DNA of 64,000 nucleotides from Sphingomonas panacisoli (lineage in GTDB: Bacteria > Pseudomonadota > Alphaproteobacteria > Sphingomonadales > Sphingomonadaceae): the NCBI RefSeq assembly GCF_007859635.1, contig NZ_CP042306.1:2480001-2544000 (forward strand), in the 5' to 3' direction. Shown here one piece after another: positions 18,152 through 27,510 of this stretch. Under the pieces are notes generated by a model that was not told where the DNA came from, made no database searches, and saw only the letters and a program-made list of their open reading frames with translations. Every line of letters begins with the position of its first letter. Position 1 is the stretch's first letter. The position numbers and the translations under genes were made by a program.

Positions 18152-18247
18152 CGTCACCCCGGCCTTGTGCCGGGGTCTGCCGTGCCACGAATCTGGACGC
18201 GCGATGTTTGCGGCACGGCGGATGCCGGGACAAGCCCGGCATGACGA
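18152..18247. repeat. two-hairpin REP-like element, copy 2 (inverted relative to copy 1)
   Basis: It lies between glpX and the CocE-like gene. Hairpins are CCCCGGC (18157-18163)/GCCGGGG (18169-18175) and ATGCCGGG (18222-18229)/CCCGGCAT (18235-18242), with CGTCA and TGACG ends. Hairpin sequences and the inner GGCACGGCAG motif match 1098-1185, while the middle differs. The CocE side reads TGACGGAGG, exactly as beside copy 1, so the repeat edge merges with the ribosome-binding site. Confidence 0.85.
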
Positions 18248-18259
18248 CGGAAGGCGGCG

Positions 18260-19228
18260 TTAGCCGATGCGGTGCTCGCCCTTGACCCAGCGCACCGTAC
18301 CGGAACTGGCGCGCATCACTACCGAATTGGTCGTCATCTTGCCGCCCTGGCGCTTGACGCCATCGAGCAGCGAGCCGTCGGTCACGCCGGTCGCGGCGAA
18401 AATGCAGTCGCCCTTCGCGAGTTCCGACAGATCGTATTGCTTGTCGAGGTCGTCGATTCCCCATTTGCGGGCGCGGGCACGTTCGTCGTCGTTGCGGAAC
18501 AACAGGCGGCCCTTGAACTGCCCCCCGACGCAGCGCAGCGCGGCACAAGCCAACACCCCCTCCGGCGCACCGCCCGATCCCATATACACGTCGATCGTCG
18601 TGTCGGGATTGGTCGTCGCGATCACGCCCGCGACATCACCGTCGCCGATCAGCATCACGCCGCAGCCGATCGCGCGCAGTTCGGCGATCAGCCCTTCGTG
18701 CCGCGGCCGGTCGAGCACGCAGGCGATGACCTCGTTGGGCTTGCACCCCTTAGCCGCGGCGATCGCGGCAACGTTATCGGTCGGCGACTTGTCAAGATCG
18801 ATCACGCCCTCTGGATAGCCCGGCCCGACCGCGATCTTGTCCATGTACACGTCGGGCGCGTTGAGCAAATTGCCCTCTTCGGAAATCGCCAGCACCGCGA
18901 GCGCATTCGGCCCCGCCTTGGCGCAGATAGTGGTGCCCTCGAGGGGATCGAGCGCGATGTCGATCTTCGGGCCGGTGCCGATCGCCGACCCGACCTTTTC
19001 GCCGATGAACAGCATCGGCGCCTCGTCGCGTTCGCCTTCGCCGATCACCACGGTGCCGTCCATCGCGAGTTCGTTGAGCGCGGCACGCATCGCCTCGACC
19101 GCGGCGGCGTCGGCGGCCTTTTCGTCGCCGCGCCCGACCAGGGTCGATGCGCCGATCGCGGCGGCTTCGGTGACGCGCACCATTTCGAGCACGAGCACGC
19201 GGTCGAGCACCTTGCTGGCGGTGGTCAT
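18260..19228 (-). CDS. glpX: fructose-1,6-bisphosphatase class II
   Basis: This 322-residue GlpX-type enzyme dephosphorylates fructose-1,6-bisphosphate in gluconeogenesis; some homologues also act on sedoheptulose bisphosphate. Visible signatures are GEGERDEAPMLFIGE, the metal/substrate motif DIALDPLEGTT (about residue 92) and DVYMGSGGAPEGVLACAAL. Length matches the family. It stands alone on the minus strand, between glutaminyl cyclase and a repeat element. Confidence 0.96.
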   Translation of the reverse strand: MTTASKVLDRVLVLEMVRVTEAAAIGASTLVGRGDEKAADAAAVEAMRAALNELAMDGTVVIGEGERDEAPMLFIGEKVGSAIGTGPKIDIALDPLEGTTICAKAGPNALAVLAISEEGNLLNAPDVYMDKIAVGPGYPEGVIDLDKSPTDNVAAIAAAKGCKPNEVIACVLDRPRHEGLIAELRAIGCGVMLIGDGDVAGVIATTNPDTTIDVYMGSGGAPEGVLACAALRCVGGQFKGRLLFRNDDERARARKWGIDDLDKQYDLSELAKGDCIFAATGVTDGSLLDGVKRQGGKMTTNSVVMRASSGTVRWVKGEHRIG

Positions 19229-19282
19229 GTCGTCGGGAATCCTCTCAATTGGTCTGTTGGCGGCGCGGATAGGCGCGCGACG

Positions 19283-20071
19283 TTACGGAGTCGAGACGGT
19301 GTCGCGCGGCGCCTTGATCTCGAAAATGTACGGCCAGTCCTTGCCCGTCACGAACAGCCGCCGCTTCTTCGCGTCCCAGGCGATGCCGTTGGCGACGTCG
19401 TTCTCCGCGGTCGCGCCCGATTGGCGATGGAGTTCGGCAACGTCGATCCAGCCGATCACGTGCCCATCCTTCGGATCGATCCGCGCGATGCGATCGGTCA
19501 ACCAGACGTTGGCGAGGATCTCGCCGTCGACATATTCAAGCTCGTTGAGGTTGATCAGCGGCTGCCCGTCATGTGTCACGGTCAGCGTGCGGCGGACAGC
19601 GAACGTGGTCGGATCGACGAACCGCAGCACCGGCGTGCCGTCGGACATGATCAGGCTGGTACCGTCGCCGGTCAGCGCCCAACCCTCGCCCGCATATTTG
19701 AACTCGCCGACCTTCTTCAATTTGTCCTTCGACCAGCGGAACCCGATGCCGTTCTTCCACGTGAGGCTCAGAATCTGATTGCCCCAGGGCGCGATGCCCT
19801 CGCCATAGAGCGGCGGATTGACCGCGACGCGCATCAGCACCTTGCCGGTCATCAGATCGACCTTGCGGATGCCGGACTTGCCGACGGTACCGGTCGATTC
19901 CCACAGCTTGCCGTTCTCGTAGAACAGCCCCTCGGTATAGGCCTGCGGATCGTGCGGGTAGGTCGCGATGATCTGCGCGCGGGCTACCGGGACATTGGTC
20001 GGCTCGAGCACCGGAATGTCCTGCGCGACCGCCGGGCCGGCGAGGAGAGCGAGCAGGATCGCGATACGCAT
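19283..20071 (-). CDS. glutaminyl-peptide cyclotransferase
   Basis: The 262-residue secreted protein has signal peptide MRIAILLALLAGPAVAQD and the beta-propeller repeats of the plant/bacterial glutamine cyclotransferase family (YTEGLFYENGKLWESTG, GEGIAPWGNQILSLTWKNG, LNELEYVDGEILANVWLTD, NGIAWDAKKRRLFVTGKDWP). The family cyclises N-terminal glutamine to pyroglutamate. ATG 20071 was chosen because it creates the signal peptide and lies two bases after the dapD stop; the longer frame runs inside dapD. Confidence 0.92.
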   Translation of the reverse strand: MRIAILLALLAGPAVAQDIPVLEPTNVPVARAQIIATYPHDPQAYTEGLFYENGKLWESTGTVGKSGIRKVDLMTGKVLMRVAVNPPLYGEGIAPWGNQILSLTWKNGIGFRWSKDKLKKVGEFKYAGEGWALTGDGTSLIMSDGTPVLRFVDPTTFAVRRTLTVTHDGQPLINLNELEYVDGEILANVWLTDRIARIDPKDGHVIGWIDVAELHRQSGATAENDVANGIAWDAKKRRLFVTGKDWPYIFEIKAPRDTVSTP

Positions 20072-20073
20072 GA

Positions 20074-20895
20074 TCAATCCCTCAGCAGCTCGTTGATGCT
20101 CGTCTTCGCCCGCGTCTGCGCGTCGGCGCGCTTGATGATGACCGCGCAATACAGCCCCGGCTTGCCGTCGCCGCCGCCGATCGAGCCGGGGACGACGACC
20201 GCATAAGGCGGTACTTCGCCAAACATCACTTCGCCGGTCGCGCGGTCGACGATCTTGGTCGATTTGCCGATGAACACGCCCATCGACAGAACCGCGCCTT
20301 CGCCGACGCGGACGCCCTCGACCACTTCGCTGCGCGCACCGATGAAGCAATTGTCGCCGATCACGACCGGATCAGCCTGAAGCGGTTCGAGCACGCCGCC
20401 GATCCCCGCACCGCCCGACAGGTGCACGTTCTTCCCGATCTGCGCGCAGCTGCCCACGGTCGCCCAGGTATCGACCATCGTGCCTTCGCCGACATAGGCG
20501 CCGATATTGACGAAGCTCGGCATCACGATCGCGTTCTTGCCGATGAACGACCCGCGCCGCACCACCGCGCCGGGTACGATGCGGAAGCCCGCGTCGCGGA
20601 AGCGGTTCTCACCCCAGCCGGCGAACTTGGACGGCACCTTGTCGAACGCCGGCGCGCCCGCCGCACCGCCATTGATCACTTCGTTGTCGTTCAGGCGGAA
20701 CGACAGCAAAACCGCCTTCTTCAGCCACTGATTGACCACCCAGCCGTCGCCCGACGGTTCGGCGACGCGCACCTCGCCCGAATCGAGCAGCGCCAACGCC
20801 GCCTCGACCGCGTCGCGCACCGCGCCGGTCGTCCCGGTGGAAACGTTCGCGCGATCCTCCCACGCGGCGTCGATCGTCGCGGCCAGATCGGTCAT
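20074..20895 (-). CDS. dapD: tetrahydrodipicolinate N-succinyltransferase
   Basis: The 273-residue enzyme succinylates tetrahydrodipicolinate in lysine/meso-DAP synthesis. Left-handed beta-helix hexapeptides run through the middle ([53 protein letters not shown]). ATG 20895 is preceded by GGAGGA seven bases away. The start overlaps the stop of the upstream HAD gene (ATGA), so the two are translationally coupled. The frame continues upstream, but that part is shadow of the HAD gene. Confidence 0.96.
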   Translation of the reverse strand: MTDLAATIDAAWEDRANVSTGTTGAVRDAVEAALALLDSGEVRVAEPSGDGWVVNQWLKKAVLLSFRLNDNEVINGGAAGAPAFDKVPSKFAGWGENRFRDAGFRIVPGAVVRRGSFIGKNAIVMPSFVNIGAYVGEGTMVDTWATVGSCAQIGKNVHLSGGAGIGGVLEPLQADPVVIGDNCFIGARSEVVEGVRVGEGAVLSMGVFIGKSTKIVDRATGEVMFGEVPPYAVVVPGSIGGGDGKPGLYCAVIIKRADAQTRAKTSINELLRD

Positions 20896-21557
20896 GCTTC
20901 CTCCAATATCTCGTGCAGCCAGTGGGTGATGTCGCGGGTCGCGAAATCGATATGATCGCGCTCGGCGCTGTCGGCCTGTTCGGAACCGTTGTCGACCCAC
21001 AAGGTCGTCATGCCGATGTCCTTTGCCGGCTTCAGGTTGCGCGCCATGTCGTCGGCGAAGAGGCATTCGTGCGGATCGAGTCCGAACGTGTCGCAGATGT
21101 GCCGATACGCCCAGGGCTCGGGCTTGGGCCGGTAATTCAGCGCGTGGACGTCGTGGATTGCCTCGAACGTATCGCCCAGCCCCAGCCGGGCCAAAATCTT
21201 CCGCGCGTAAATCTCGTCGGCGTTGGTGAAGACGATCTTGCGCCCCGGCAGCTTGGCGATCGCGGCGGCGAGCGGCGCGTTATTCTCCAGCATGTCCATC
21301 TCGATATCGTGGACGTCGGCGAGATATTGGTGCGGATCGACGCCGTGCTCCGCCATCAGCCCTGCCAGCGTCGTGCCGCGCGTGTGGAAATAGTTCTTCT
21401 GGATGCGGTACGCCTCGTCGCGATTAACCTGGAACAGCCGCGCGATGTAATCGGTGATGCGCCGGTCGACCTGCTCGAACAACCGCGCGCCGTGCGGATA
21501 GAGCGTGTTGTCGAGGTCGAAAATCCAGTTGCGGATCGAGGCCAGACGCGGGAGCAT
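20892..21557 (-). CDS. pyrimidine 5'-nucleotidase-type HAD hydrolase
   Basis: From ATG 21557 the product is 221 residues, with HAD motif [12 protein letters not shown], motif II IVFTNAD, motif III lysine in [11 protein letters not shown] and motif [21 protein letters not shown]. It resembles the SDT1/pyrimidine 5'-nucleotidase group that dephosphorylates UMP/CMP or related phosphates. An upstream start at 21596 adds 13 unlikely residues. It overlaps dapD by four bases, a pairing often seen in sphingomonads. Confidence 0.9.
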   Translation of the reverse strand: MLPRLASIRNWIFDLDNTLYPHGARLFEQVDRRITDYIARLFQVNRDEAYRIQKNYFHTRGTTLAGLMAEHGVDPHQYLADVHDIEMDMLENNAPLAAAIAKLPGRKIVFTNADEIYARKILARLGLGDTFEAIHDVHALNYRPKPEPWAYRHICDTFGLDPHECLFADDMARNLKPAKDIGMTTLWVDNGSEQADSAERDHIDFATRDITHWLHEILEEA

Positions 21558-21674
21558 GCGGAGACAGGCCCTAGGCGGCGTACTGACGTGGAGCAAGGCG
21601 CGCCCGGCCGGAAGATTTTAAGACTCTGTAAACCAAACCTAATCCATGATTGCCGAGAAGGGGTTGGGACAGTG

Positions 21675-24035
21675 ATGACGATCGCGCGCGTACGATTGCT
21701 GCAGTCGGCGGCACTTGCGAGTTTCCTGGTGACCGCCGCGTGCGGCGGTGGCGGCGGCGGCGTTGCCAGCACGCCGACACCTACCCCCGCCCCGACGCCC
21801 ACGCCGACGCCGACCCCGGTTCCTACCCCGACGCCGACCCCTACCCCGACGCCCAGCAGCTTCGACACCAGCGAATATCGCGCGACGGTCGGCGCGGTCT
21901 CGGCCAACGCGCTGACCGCCTATAACAACGGCGACACCGGCCGCGGGATCAAGGTCGGGGTGATCGATTCCGGGCTCGACCTCGCGAGCGACCAATTCAC
22001 CGGCCGCGTCGACGCAGCCTCCGCCAACGTCGCGGGCGGCACGACCTATGACGACCAGGACGGCCATGGCACGGCGGTCGCCTTCACCATCGCGGGGGTG
22101 CGCAACGGCGCCGGTACGCAAGGCATCGCGTTCGACGCGACGGTCATCATCGCGCGCGCCGACACGCCCGGCACGTGCGCGAACACGACCGGCCCCGATT
22201 CGGGCTGCAGCTTCGACGATACGAATATCGCCCGGGGCGTCGATCTGGCCGCCAATAACGGCGCGCGCGTCATCAATATGTCGTTGGGCGGCAGCGCGCC
22301 GTCGTCGGCGCTGATCGCCGCGATCGGCCGCGCGACCGCGAAGGGCATCATCATCGTGATCTCCGCCGGCAATGACGGCGACGATCCGGTCAAGGGCAAG
22401 ACGCCCGATCCGTTCGGCGCCGGCGTCGTCGACAGTTCGGTCGCGCGCAACCTGGTGATCCTCGCCGGGTCGGTCGGTCCGAACAACAATCGGACGGCGG
22501 GCGGCGACGCGATCTCCGACTTCAGCAATCGTGCCGGCACCGGCCCCGAAGCGCAATTCTACCTGGCAGCAGTCGGCGAAAACGTCCGCGCGCCGTGCAA
22601 CGACACGCAGGTTTGCCTGTGGTCGGGCACGTCCTTCTCCGCGCCGCAGATCGCGGGCGCCGCGGCATTGCTGGCGCAGGCCTTTCCCAACCTGACCGGC
22701 GCGCAGATCGTCCAGATCCTGCTGACCAGCGCGCGCGACGCCGGAACGACCGGCACCGACTCCATCTATGGCCGTGGTGTGCTCGATCTGTCCAAAGCGT
22801 TCACCCCGCTCGGCGGCACGCAGACCACCACCGGCGCGCCGATATCGACCAGCATCAACGGCACGCTGTCGGCGCCGATGGGCGACGCACGGACCGGCGC
22901 GCTGGGCGCCGTCATCCTCGACGGCTTCGACCGGGCCTTCGCGCTCGACCTGGCGCGCACGATCAATCGGACAGGGCCGCAGCGCACGCTGGCCGGCGTT
23001 TTGACCGGCAAGACGCAGACCCGCGCGTTCGATCGCGGTGCAACCAGCGTCGCGATGACGATCGCGCCGTTCCGCACCAGCGGCGCGGTGCTGACCGGGC
23101 TCAACCTCAGCAGCGCCGACGCCGAGCAATCTCGCGCGGTCGCGGGCAGCATCGTGCAGCGATTGGGCAGCAAATCGAGCTTCGCGATCGGCTTTGCCGA
23201 GGGCGGCCAGGGCCTGACCGCGCGGCTGAGCGGGCAGAACGCCCCCGCCTTCCTCGTGGCGCGCGACCCGCTGACCAATCTCGGCTTCGACAGCCGCACC
23301 GGCAGCTCGATCGCGATGCGCGAACAGATCGGCCGCTGGGGCATTTCCGGATCGGTCGAAAGCGGCGCGGCGCTGGTGCGCGGCGACCAGGAAGCGCTGC
23401 CGGGCATCGCCTATCGCTATCGCCCGTACAACTACAACCGCATCGGCATGACCGTCGATCGCCGCTTCGGCCCGCTCGGCCTGTGGGTCGGCGCGAGCCG
23501 GCTGGCGGAGAGCGACACGTTGCTCGGCGCGAAGTTCAGCGCCGGCCTGGGCGCGCCGCGCGCGACGAGCTGGTTCGTCGATGCGACCGCGCGGCTCGAC
23601 GCCGGCGGCGGCTGGTCGATCGGCGGCGCCTGGCGTCAGGGCTGGACGATCGCCGACCTGCGGTTCGGGCTTGAGGGCGGCGGCACGGTGAAGACCAACG
23701 CGTTCGACGCCGATGTCACCAAGTTCGGCGTATTCGGCAAGACCGACCGGGCGGGCATCCGCATCGCCCAGCCGCTCCGCGTGTCGGGCGGCGGACTCGA
23801 CCTCAACCTGCCGACCGGCTGGAGCTATGTCGGCACGGTCGGCGTGTCCGAATATACGCGGCAATATTTCAATCTGGCCCCGACCGGCCGCGAGCTCGAC
23901 GTCGAGTTCGCGTACGGCTGGACATTGTTCGGCGGGAACGTCGAATCCAATTTCTTCTACCGTCGCGACCCCGGGAATTTCGCCGCGTTGCCCGACGATT
24001 ATGGCATGGCGTTGCGGTACGGCGTGAAGTTCTGA
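21675..24035 (+). CDS. S8 (subtilisin) serine protease with probable C-terminal beta-barrel
   Basis: The 786-residue reading starts at ATG 21675 (GTG 21672 adjoins). A lipoprotein-like signal ends LVTAAC (Cys23), followed by a glycine run and a Pro-Thr repeat (about residues 32-60). The catalytic triad is visible: Asp in VGVIDSGLD (about 98), His in DGHGTAVA (about 131), Ser in GTSFSAPQ (about 320). From about 400 onward, alternating strands rich in aromatic and glycine residues end YGVKF, the terminal Phe typical of outer-membrane barrels. I infer an autotransporter-like surface protease. Upstream in-frame sequence is shadow of the HAD gene. Confidence 0.88.
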   Translation: MTIARVRLLQSAALASFLVTAACGGGGGGVASTPTPTPAPTPTPTPTPVPTPTPTPTPTPSSFDTSEYRATVGAVSANALTAYNNGDTGRGIKVGVIDSGLDLASDQFTGRVDAASANVAGGTTYDDQDGHGTAVAFTIAGVRNGAGTQGIAFDATVIIARADTPGTCANTTGPDSGCSFDDTNIARGVDLAANNGARVINMSLGGSAPSSALIAAIGRATAKGIIIVISAGNDGDDPVKGKTPDPFGAGVVDSSVARNLVILAGSVGPNNNRTAGGDAISDFSNRAGTGPEAQFYLAAVGENVRAPCNDTQVCLWSGTSFSAPQIAGAAALLAQAFPNLTGAQIVQILLTSARDAGTTGTDSIYGRGVLDLSKAFTPLGGTQTTTGAPISTSINGTLSAPMGDARTGALGAVILDGFDRAFALDLARTINRTGPQRTLAGVLTGKTQTRAFDRGATSVAMTIAPFRTSGAVLTGLNLSSADAEQSRAVAGSIVQRLGSKSSFAIGFAEGGQGLTARLSGQNAPAFLVARDPLTNLGFDSRTGSSIAMREQIGRWGISGSVESGAALVRGDQEALPGIAYRYRPYNYNRIGMTVDRRFGPLGLWVGASRLAESDTLLGAKFSAGLGAPRATSWFVDATARLDAGGGWSIGGAWRQGWTIADLRFGLEGGGTVKTNAFDADVTKFGVFGKTDRAGIRIAQPLRVSGGGLDLNLPTGWSYVGTVGVSEYTRQYFNLAPTGRELDVEFAYGWTLFGGNVESNFFYRRDPGNFAALPDDYGMALRYGVKF

Positions 24036-24048
24036 GCCTTCTATTGCC

Positions 24049-24150
24049 GTCATGCTGAACTTGTTTCAGCATGCATATATTCCCTTCTTCCCGCGCGGTC
24101 GGCCTGCGGCGCGCTGGCCGCATGGATCCTGAAACAAGTTCAGGATGACG
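24049..24150. repeat. two-hairpin REP-like element, family 2
   Basis: Between the S8 protease and the LLM oxidoreductase: ATGCTGAA (24052-24059)/TTCAGCAT (24065-24072) and ATCCTGAA (24126-24133)/TTCAGGAT (24139-24146), bounded by CGTCA and TGACG. It has the same architecture and ends as copies 1 and 2 but different stem sequences, so it looks like a separate family of the same kind of element. Confidence 0.8.
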
Positions 24151-24188
24151 GGGTGGAAGGATTGCCATGCGATCCTATCTCCCAAACC

Positions 24189-25235
24189 ATGACCGCATTT
24201 TCGCTGCTCGATCTCGTCCCCGTCGTCGAAGGCGGCAGCGTCGCCCAGGCGCTTGCCAACGCCGCCGATATGGCGCGCCACGCCGAAGCCGCGGGCTACT
24301 CCCGCTATTGGGTGGCGGAACATCACGGCATGGCGGGGATCGCGAGTTCGGCGACCGCTGTCGTCATCGCGCATGTCGGGGCGGCGACCTCGACGATCCG
24401 TATCGGCGCGGGCGGGATCATGCTGCCCAACCACGCGCCGCTTGTGATCGCCGAACAGTTCGGCACGCTCGACGCGCTGTTCCCGGGTCGGATCGACCTC
24501 GGGCTCGGCCGTGCGCCGGGTAGCGACCAGCGCGTCGCGCAAGCGATCCGCCGGACGCTCGACAGCGACCCCAACGCTTTCCCGCGCGATGTGCTCGAAT
24601 TGCAGAGCTACTTCGCCGACGACGGCCAGACCGGCATTCGCGCGACGCCGGGTGCTGGGGCGAAACCCGATCTATGGATCCTCGGCTCCAGCCTGTTCGG
24701 TGCGCAGCTCGCGGCGATGCTCGGTCTGCCCTATGCCTTCGCCTCGCACTTCGCGCCCGACGCGCTCGACCAGGCGATGGAAATCTACCGCCGCGATTTC
24801 CGCCCTTCGACGGCGCTCGACAAACCCTATGCGATGGCCGGCTTCAACGTGATCGCCGCCGACAACGACGAAGAGGCCGAATTCCTTTCCAGTTCGCAGG
24901 CGCAATCGTTCGTCAGCCTGCGCACCGGCAATCCGCGCCAGCTATCGCCGCCGGTCGCCGGCTATCGCGAAAGCCTGCCCCCGCACCATGCCGCGATCCT
25001 CGACCATGTCCTGCAATGCTCGGCGGTCGGGACGATCGACACCGTCGAGCACGGGCTCGCCGCGTTCGTCGAACGCACCGGCGTCGACGAGGTGATGATC
25101 TCGAGTTCGATCTACGACGTTGCGGCGCGCAAGAAGAGCGTCGCGCTGGCGGCCGAGGCTATGCGGAGCTTGAAAACTCCCCTCCCTGACAGGGAGGGAA
25201 CTACGGGGTCACGACCTTCAACGCGCCCGATCTGA
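24189..25235 (+). CDS. LLM class flavin-dependent oxidoreductase
   Basis: This luciferase-like protein (348 residues) has the MsnO8-type pattern: [78 protein letters not shown]. It is expected to use FMN/FMNH2 for monooxygenation; the substrate is unknown. ATG 24189 fits the conserved N-terminus, and a repeat element fills the upstream space. The last 20 or so residues ([12 protein letters not shown] onward) are read through a hairpin repeat and overlap the convergent lipid-kinase gene by 35 bases. Confidence 0.9.
   Translation: MTAFSLLDLVPVVEGGSVAQALANAADMARHAEAAGYSRYWVAEHHGMAGIASSATAVVIAHVGAATSTIRIGAGGIMLPNHAPLVIAEQFGTLDALFPGRIDLGLGRAPGSDQRVAQAIRRTLDSDPNAFPRDVLELQSYFADDGQTGIRATPGAGAKPDLWILGSSLFGAQLAAMLGLPYAFASHFAPDALDQAMEIYRRDFRPSTALDKPYAMAGFNVIAADNDEEAEFLSSSQAQSFVSLRTGNPRQLSPPVAGYRESLPPHHAAILDHVLQCSAVGTIDTVEHGLAAFVERTGVDEVMISSSIYDVAARKKSVALAAEAMRSLKTPLPDREGTTGSRPSTRPI
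25180..25198. repeat. short palindromic repeat at a convergent gene junction
   Basis: CCCTCCCT (25180-25187) and AGGGAGGG (25191-25198) form a perfect 8-base stem with a three-base loop GAC. It lies inside the end of the LLM reading frame, just before the stop of the convergent lipid kinase. It could act as a bidirectional terminator; similar CCCTCCCTGACAGGGAGGG elements are, to my recollection, common between sphingomonad genes. Confidence 0.6.
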
Positions 25236-26091
25236 TCCGGAATTCGAGCGGCGAATCGATTCGCTGCACCTCGCCGTCCAGCGCGATCTCGATACTGTCA
25301 CCGCTCGACCAAACCTTCAGCGTCTCGCATTCGCCGAGCGTCACGAAATCCATGTCATGACGTGCGCGTCCGAACAGCGCGCGCGCGGCGAACCAGAGCA
25401 GCTTCGCGCGACTGCGGTGCGAGACAGCGTAGACCGACAGCTTGCCGTCCGTCAGCGACGCTCGCTGGCCGAGCGCGCCGGCGTCGAGCGAATAGATGTT
25501 GTTGCCGACGAACAGCAGCGGCGTGACGATCGCGCGTTCGCCCTTCCCCAGATCGACGCGCAGCCGGTGATGCGGGAAACGCTCGAGCGCGGCATAGGCG
25601 GCGGGGATCGTCGACAGCCATTTGGGCCAGCCCTTGTCGTCCTGCAGCCCTTCGCGCTCGCGCACCATCAGCGGGTACAACCCGATCGATGCATTGTTGA
25701 CGAAGACCTTGCCGTTGACCTCCGCGACGTCGATCGCGGTCGCCTTGCCCGTCGCCGCTACCTTGGCCGCCTCCTTCAGGTCGGTCGGCAGGCCGAGATC
25801 GCGGGCGAGGTGATTGAGCGTGCCGAGCGGCAGCAGCCCGAGTTCTGCGTCGCTCCCCGCCAGTTCCTGCGCGGCGCACGACACCGTGCCGTCGCCGCCC
25901 GCGACGACGACGCGGCCCTTCTTCGCGGCCGCCTTTATCGCCTTGGGGATTTGCTTGCCGTCGAGCGGTTCGATCGCCGCGTTCGCGCGCGCCGCGTCGA
26001 ACGCCTCGGTCAGCGTCGAGACGAGCTTGTCGCCCATCTTCGCCGCCGTGCCGCCATTCCTGTTGACGATGATCGGTAGCTTGGCCGCCAA
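25201..26091 (-). CDS. diacylglycerol/lipid kinase family protein
   Basis: This 296-residue member of the DAGK catalytic/LCB5/YegS superfamily has [11 protein letters not shown] near the N-terminus, the nucleotide motif [10 protein letters not shown] (about residue 63), and [19 protein letters not shown]. It phosphorylates a diacylglycerol or other lipid alcohol with ATP. It is the last gene of a minus-strand series with the histidine kinase (gap of two bases), response regulator and PepSY gene, so it is probably cotranscribed with the two-component system. Confidence 0.9.
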   Translation of the reverse strand: MAAKLPIIVNRNGGTAAKMGDKLVSTLTEAFDAARANAAIEPLDGKQIPKAIKAAAKKGRVVVAGGDGTVSCAAQELAGSDAELGLLPLGTLNHLARDLGLPTDLKEAAKVAATGKATAIDVAEVNGKVFVNNASIGLYPLMVREREGLQDDKGWPKWLSTIPAAYAALERFPHHRLRVDLGKGERAIVTPLLFVGNNIYSLDAGALGQRASLTDGKLSVYAVSHRSRAKLLWFAARALFGRARHDMDFVTLGECETLKVWSSGDSIEIALDGEVQRIDSPLEFRIRSGALKVVTP

Positions 26092-26093
26092 AA

Positions 26094-27503
26094 TCAGGTC
26101 GCCGCCGGCAGTCGCAACCGGACGAGCAGCCCGCCGAGGTCTTCGCTCTCTTCGAGGCTGACGGTGCCTTCGTAAATCTCCGCCACGTCGCGCACGATCG
26201 CCAGACCCAGGCCCGTCCCCGGCTTGCCCGTATCGAGCCGCACGCCGCGGTCGAAGATGCGCACGCGTTCCTCCTCGGGGATGCCCATGCCGTCATCCTC
26301 GACCTGGAATTCGATGAACCCGGCCTGCGCGCCGACCGTCACGAACACGCTGCCGCCGCCGTACTTCGCGGCATTTTCGATGAGATTGCCGAGCATTTCG
26401 TCGAGGTCTTGGCGCTCGACATGAACCTGCAGATCCTTCGGCCCGTCGGCGTCGATGCGGACGTTCGGGTAGAGTCGCGACACCGCGCGCTCGACCGATT
26501 CGAGGCTGGGCCAGACGTCGGCGCGGCTATGCGCCGACCCGCGCCGCCCCACCGCACGGGCGCGCGCCAGATGGTGATCCACCTGGCGCCGCATCGTGCG
26601 CGCCTCACGGACCACGGTCTCCGCCAGATCGTCCGACTTGGCGGTCGCCGAGTTCATGATCACCGTCAGCGGCGTCTTGAGCGCGTGCGCGAGATTGCCC
26701 GCGTGACGGCGCGCTTCCTCGGCCTGGCGATCGTTATGTTCGATCAGCGCGTTCAGTTCCTCGACCATCGGCGCGACTTCGGCCGGCATCGAGCCCTCGA
26801 TCCGCCGCGACAGCCCGCCGCGCAGCCGTGCGATATCCGCGCGCAACCGCCGCAGAGGGCGCAGGCCGTACCAGGTCTGCAGTCCCGCGAGCACGATCAG
26901 CCCGAGCGCGAGCAACAGGAAGCTGCGCACCAATGTCCTGCGTAGCACGTTGATATTGGCGTCGAGCCCGTCGCGGCTCTGCGCGACCTGGAACCGCCAG
27001 CGGATCCGCGATCCCGGCAGACGCACGTCACGTTCGAGCACGCGCAGCTTCTCGTCCTTGAACTGGCTACTGTCGTAGACATGGACTTCGAGGTCCGTAT
27101 GCGCGGTGCCGTAGGCGAGCCGCCGGTCCCAGAGCGACCGCGAGGGAAACGCTTCCTTACCCGGCGCCGAGACTTGCCAATACAGCCCCGAATACGGCTC
27201 GAGGAACCGCTGGTCCGCGGGTTCGCGGCTGAAGATGACCTCCCCATCGGGACCGATCTCTGCCGAGGTGAACAGCGAGGTCAGCACGTAATCGAGCTGA
27301 TCGTCGAAATTGCGCGTTACGGCGCTGGTCAGCACGCGATCGAGCGCGAAGCCGCCGCCGGCGAGCAGGATGATGATCCATAACGCGGCGATGGCGATCA
27401 TGCGCCGGCCGAGCGACCCGGTGATCCGCGTCGTCGGCATCGGCCGCGGCGCGTCGGCCGCGACGGCGGGAGTCATCGACGCGGCGGGATCCTGCTCGGC
27501 CAC
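26094..27503 (-). CDS. sensor histidine kinase (PhoQ/EnvZ type)
   Basis: The 469-residue membrane kinase has TM1 at about residues 33-53 (AIAALWIIILLAGGGFALD), a periplasmic sensor of about 130 residues, TM2 (VRSFLLLALGLIVLAGLQTW), a HAMP linker, H-box AHALKTPLTVI, N-box NLIENAAKYGGG, G1 DDGMGIPEEE and G2 GTGLGLAIV. It phosphorylates the response regulator encoded seven bases upstream. The periplasmic signal is not evident; the PhoQ-like layout and neighbouring PepSY protein hint at envelope sensing (inference). Confidence 0.94.
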   Translation of the reverse strand: MAEQDPAASMTPAVAADAPRPMPTTRITGSLGRRMIAIAALWIIILLAGGGFALDRVLTSAVTRNFDDQLDYVLTSLFTSAEIGPDGEVIFSREPADQRFLEPYSGLYWQVSAPGKEAFPSRSLWDRRLAYGTAHTDLEVHVYDSSQFKDEKLRVLERDVRLPGSRIRWRFQVAQSRDGLDANINVLRRTLVRSFLLLALGLIVLAGLQTWYGLRPLRRLRADIARLRGGLSRRIEGSMPAEVAPMVEELNALIEHNDRQAEEARRHAGNLAHALKTPLTVIMNSATAKSDDLAETVVREARTMRRQVDHHLARARAVGRRGSAHSRADVWPSLESVERAVSRLYPNVRIDADGPKDLQVHVERQDLDEMLGNLIENAAKYGGGSVFVTVGAQAGFIEFQVEDDGMGIPEEERVRIFDRGVRLDTGKPGTGLGLAIVRDVAEIYEGTVSLEESEDLGGLLVRLRLPAAT

Positions 27504-27510
27504 CGGTCGC

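Noticed and set aside
18272..20206. 644-codon plus-strand frame over glpX and glutaminyl cyclase
   Set aside because: No family features, and crosses two well-supported minus-strand genes.
21639..24053. 804-codon open frame opposite the S8 protease
   Set aside because: Shadow frame of high-GC coding DNA; the plus strand has the full catalytic triad and signal.
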